Below are positions 5,915 through 7,255 of a DNA stretch of 7,255 nucleotides, piece by piece. The stretch is from 0-14-0-20-45-22 sp041645495 (GTDB lineage: Bacteria > Fidelibacterota > UBA2242): assembly GCA_041645495.1 (NCBI GenBank), contig JBAZPZ010000098.1, forward strand, positions 1-7,255, read 5' to 3'. A program made the translations under genes and the position numbers. The notes beneath the pieces are model-generated. The model searched no databases. It had not been told where the DNA came from and worked only from the letters and a program-made list of their open reading frames with translations. Numbering within the stretch: the first letter of the stretch is position 1; every line of letters starts with the position of its first letter.

Positions 5915-6514
5915 ATGAAATCCAAAGAGTATCTGCCGCGCAGTGAAGCGCAATTGACATTTTGGTGTGATGGATTCAAAGTCCAGTTCCCGGCTCATGC
6001 CGCCGAACTTGGATTCAGTGAAAGCGATATTACAACAATAACCGGCGCCTGCACAGGCATCAACACCAGCATCTCCGATGTGAATACGGCCAAGATCGTC
6101 TTCGAGGAAAAGGTCTCGCAGAAGAACAAGACGGTCGAACTAAACACCGCTATGATTCGCGAAATGGTACGTCGCATCAAGGTGTCGCCGACCTATACCG
6201 AGGCGCTCGGCAAACTGCTGGGAATCGTCGGAGAAGGAAGCACCTTCGATCCGACAACGGCCGTTCCGTATGTTACGCTAATGAAAAGCGCCACAGGTTG
6301 GGATTTCAAATTCAACCTGATGAATTTTTTCTCTGCGGTGGCGGTTTTCCGGCGCAATCCGGGTGAGGCGACATTCACTCAGGTCGATGTTGACCTGAAG
6401 TCGCCGTACTCCATTACGTCGCCGATTGTCAGCGGAGTGGAATATTACTTCCAGTTCATGAAACATGATAAACTGATGGGTCAGCCGTCGGATATCATTG
6501 TCGTGAAACTGTAA
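5915..6514 (+). CDS. Hypothetical protein, helical N-terminus and beta-rich C-terminus
   Basis: The product has 199 residues. AAGGAG (5903-5908) lies six bases before the ATG, and a strong terminator follows 10 bases after the stop, so this is a real single-gene unit. There is no signal peptide or membrane segment. Residues 1-110 are predicted from composition as helical: KEYLPRSEAQLTFWCDGF, then a helix-turn region with FSESDITTITGAC and a long charged helix (KIVFEEKVSQKNKTVELNTAMIREMVRRIK). Around 95-115 is a YTEALGKLLGI segment. Residues 125-199 look beta-rich, with a pattern like a fibronectin-type sandwich (WDFKFNLMNFFSAVAVFRR, VEYYFQFMKHDKLMGQPSDIIVVKL). I recall a group of uncharacterised proteins with the same opening (PRSEAQL, W, F) and the R-x-x-x-R-I-K...LG pattern, but know no function. 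The gene may be expressed from the distant promoter at 5202 or from an unseen nearer one. Confidence 0.88.
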   Translation: MKSKEYLPRSEAQLTFWCDGFKVQFPAHAAELGFSESDITTITGACTGINTSISDVNTAKIVFEEKVSQKNKTVELNTAMIREMVRRIKVSPTYTEALGKLLGIVGEGSTFDPTTAVPYVTLMKSATGWDFKFNLMNFFSAVAVFRRNPGEATFTQVDVDLKSPYSITSPIVSGVEYYFQFMKHDKLMGQPSDIIVVKL

Positions 6515-6523
6515 ACCCAAAAT

Positions 6524-6563
6524 CCTCCCGGGGGGTTCCCGTCCTCCGGGAGGGTTACTTTTT
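6524..6563 (+). terminator. Intrinsic terminator of the 199-residue gene
   Basis: CCTCCCGG (6524-6531) pairs with CCGGGAGG (6546-6553) in eight G-C-rich base pairs, extended by a T-G wobble and two A-T pairs at the base. The loop has 14 bases and five T residues follow (6559-6563). It sits ten bases after the stop codon. Confidence 0.85.
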
Positions 6564-6566
6564 AAC

Positions 6567-6596
6567 CGCGAATGAACGCAAATAAACACGAATGAC
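6567..6596. repeat. Three 10-base tandem units of the CGCGAATGAA type
   Basis: CGCGAATGAA, CGCAAATAAA and CACGAATGAC follow each other without gap, directly after the terminator. This phrase is a common dispersed intergenic repeat in environmental bacterial genomes. Confidence 0.5.
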
Positions 6597-6606
6597 TTAT
6601 TTTTCA

Positions 6607-6834
6607 TAATCCTCGTCTCTACGCTCCGCGTTGAGACGCCGACCATCCGCATGCGGCGAACAGGCCAAACCTCGAATATATAAGCGCCAACGGCGGGGAA
6701 CGTCTTATGCCTTCAACATTTAATCCTCGTCTCTACGCTCCGCGTTGAGACGCCAACCATCTGCATGCGACGAACAGGCCAAACCCTGAACATATAAACG
6801 TTAACGGCGGGGAACGTCTTATGCATTTAAAATT
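6607..6834. repeat. Two tandem copies of a 114-bp hairpin-bearing repeat
   Basis: Copy A is 6607-6720 and copy B is 6721-6834, exactly 114 bases apart and differing at roughly 15 positions. Each begins with a 25-base hairpin (6614-6638 and 6728-6752): CGTCTC pairs with GAGACG, one T-T mismatch follows, then ACGC pairs with GCGT around a TCC loop. The hairpins are identical in the two copies, whereas the rest has drifted. A CCGCATGCGG palindrome is intact in copy A (6651-6660 area) and mutated in copy B. Both end in GGCGGGGAACGTCTTATG. The hairpin resembles REP-like dispersed elements. No gene is seen between 6515 and 6840. Confidence 0.85.
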
Positions 6835-6838
6835 TCGC

Positions 6839-6868
6839 TTGCGCTTTTTGGGGAAAGTTGTGTACAAT
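6839..6868 (+). promoter_or_regulatory. Possible promoter before the small ORF and TIR-like gene
   Basis: TTGCGC (6839-6844) and TACAAT (6863-6868) are separated by 18 bases. The -10 box matches five of six consensus bases and the -35 box matches the TTG core. Transcription would begin near 6875, upstream of the small ORF at 6922 and the gene start at 7080. Confidence 0.4.
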
Positions 6869-6921
6869 AATAGTGCAACGTATTTGAAATGCTTTTCGCA
6901 ACGGCATCTTTTATCGAGGGA

Positions 6922-7041
6922 ATGAACGTGGATTGTGAATTCGGAGAAAAGAAACAAAACGGACAGAGGTCTAAAAAGAAAATAAATGCCAACCCCGACC
7001 GTTCGGGAGGAAGGCGGATACGAAATACATTTAGCCAATAA
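6922..7041 (+). CDS. Possible 39-residue basic small protein
   Basis: The ORF reads MNVDCEFGEKKQNGQRS and then KKKINANPDRSGGRRIR to TAA at 7039-7041. It is very polar and basic in its second half. GAGGGA (6916-6921) is too close to the ATG at 6922 but well spaced (six bases) for the in-frame GTG at 6928, which may be the true start (37 residues). It lies 54 bases after a possible -10 box and 38 bases before the RBS-bearing TIR-like start. I do not recognise it. It could equally be a noncoding leader. Confidence 0.25.
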   Translation: MNVDCEFGEKKQNGQRSKKKINANPDRSGGRRIRNTFSQ

Positions 7042-7079
7042 TTAAGTAGCATGCCTGACCCATAATTGAGAGGTAACCA

Positions 7080-7135
7080 ATGTCAAATAACACACCGACT
7101 GCTTTTGTAATTATGGCCTTTGACCCTGAATTTAA
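7080..7135 (+). pseudogene. 5' fragment of a TIR-like/Rossmann-type gene, interrupted by an insertion sequence
   Basis: GAGAGGT (7068-7074) stands five bases before ATG 7080. The 18 codons read MSNNTPTAFVIMAFDPEF, with a polar N-terminus, a hydrophobic first beta strand and an acidic loop. This FVIMxFDxEF opening is typical of TIR-like and nucleoside-deoxyribosyltransferase-like proteins, many encoded in defence loci (family knowledge; the fragment is too short for a firm assignment). From 7136 the sequence becomes the terminus of an ISL3-like element, and the frame ends at TAA 7161-7163 within it. The remainder of the gene would be expected beyond the right edge, on the far side of the element. 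Confidence 0.6.
7128..7135. repeat. Presumed left copy of an 8-bp target-site duplication
   Basis: GAATTTAA lies directly outside the presumed element end at 7136. ISL3-family elements make 8-bp, often AT-rich target duplications. The partner copy would lie outside the window, so this is a prediction. Confidence 0.35.
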
Positions 7136-7255
7136 GGTTCTTCCGACATTAGTATGGAACTAAGCAAAAGACGCCCTTATCTTTAAGAAAAAATAGTCAC
7201 TATCCCTAAAGCCAAAGGCAACTCTTTTGATGACCTTGATCTTGTTATTCATACC
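7136..7255 (-). mobile_element. ISL3-family insertion sequence, transposase-3' end
   Basis: The element continues beyond the right edge. Its end starts with GGTTCTTCCGACATTAG (7136 onward), as in the GG-x-TCTT terminal repeats of ISL3 elements. It lies 24 bases outside the stop codon of a minus-strand transposase, the normal spacing for an IS end. The boundary is supported by the abrupt end of the TIR-like reading at 7135. Confidence 0.72.
7160..7255 (-). CDS. ISL3-family transposase, C-terminal 31 residues (partial)
   Basis: On the minus strand the frame open from the window edge reads NNKIKVIKRVAFGFRD, then SDYFFLKIRASFA, then TAG at 7162-7160. The motif N-N-K-I-K-V-I-K-R-x-A-F/Y-G-F/Y-R is the conserved C-terminal end of ISL3 (IS204/IS1001/IS1165-type) DDE transposases, just after the catalytic glutamate region. 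Most of the protein, including the DDE residues and the zinc-finger/HTH N-terminus, lies outside the window, so activity cannot be judged. Confidence 0.85.
   Translation of the reverse strand, partial: GMNNKIKVIKRVAFGFRDSDYFFLKIRASFA

Noticed and set aside
5260..5946. Long open frame of 228 codons on the + strand across the 22-bp array
   Set aside because: The frame exists because the 22-bp consensus lacks stops in every forward frame. It has no good RBS, a Cys/Arg/Ser-rich odd composition, and runs into the start of the real gene at 5915.
6993..7008. Small CCCGA-CCGT-TCGGG hairpin as terminator
   Set aside because: It is not followed by a T tract and lies within the possible small ORF.
6733..7052. 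Minus-strand open frames of 101 and 77 codons
   Set aside because: They start without an RBS, run into the 114-bp hairpin repeat, show no family resemblance, and oppose a better-supported + strand promoter, small ORF and RBS arrangement.
7187..7255. Plus-strand open reading (GNSFDDLDLVIHT) at the right edge
   Set aside because: It has no start codon, and the opposite strand gives an unmistakable ISL3 transposase C-terminus.

Overview
The window looks like an accessory, defence-type stretch of a bacterial chromosome of mid GC content, rich in dispersed intergenic repeats. The repeats carry CACGGAA-type inverted repeats, CGTCTC hairpins, and AT-rich GTAATT palindromes that sit even inside genes. 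Together with the four-helix-bundle accessory gene, this style is typical of environmental lineages such as Planctomycetota, Omnitrophota, Bacteroidota/Ignavibacteria and relatives. I cannot place the organism more precisely, and that statement is an inference.

Left part (1-4656): a type I restriction-modification operon on the + strand. It contains the C-terminal part of hsdR, a four-helix-bundle 'suffix' protein overlapping hsdR by ATGA, a TTG-initiated gene in which the methyltransferase (HsdM) and a two-TRD specificity subunit (HsdS) are fused in one frame, and a small RM-associated protein of unknown function. The operon ends in a detached second copy of the hsdS 3' end. Two of these genes carry in-frame insertions of palindromic repeat DNA. 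An internal ATG with a good ribosome-binding sequence at the HsdM/HsdS junction could yield a free HsdS.

Middle (4657-5914): no convincing protein gene. It holds nearly three copies of a 173-bp tandem repeat, almost identical to one another and carrying a sequence like the start of hsdM. These are followed by a strong sigma70-like promoter (5202-5230) and a strikingly regular array of 18 diverged 22-bp units (5358-5750), then a small GC hairpin with a T6 tract. The layout promoter-array-terminator allows a repeat-rich noncoding RNA, or a very long leader for the next gene.

Right part (5915-7255): a 199-residue protein of unknown function with a good RBS and a strong intrinsic terminator; two diverged 114-bp hairpin repeats; a possible promoter and a 39-codon basic small ORF; then the first 18 codons of a gene with a TIR-like/Rossmann-type start (FVIMAFDPEF). 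That gene is cut at 7135/7136 by what looks like the end of an ISL3-family insertion sequence, whose transposase C-terminus is readable on the minus strand to the window edge.
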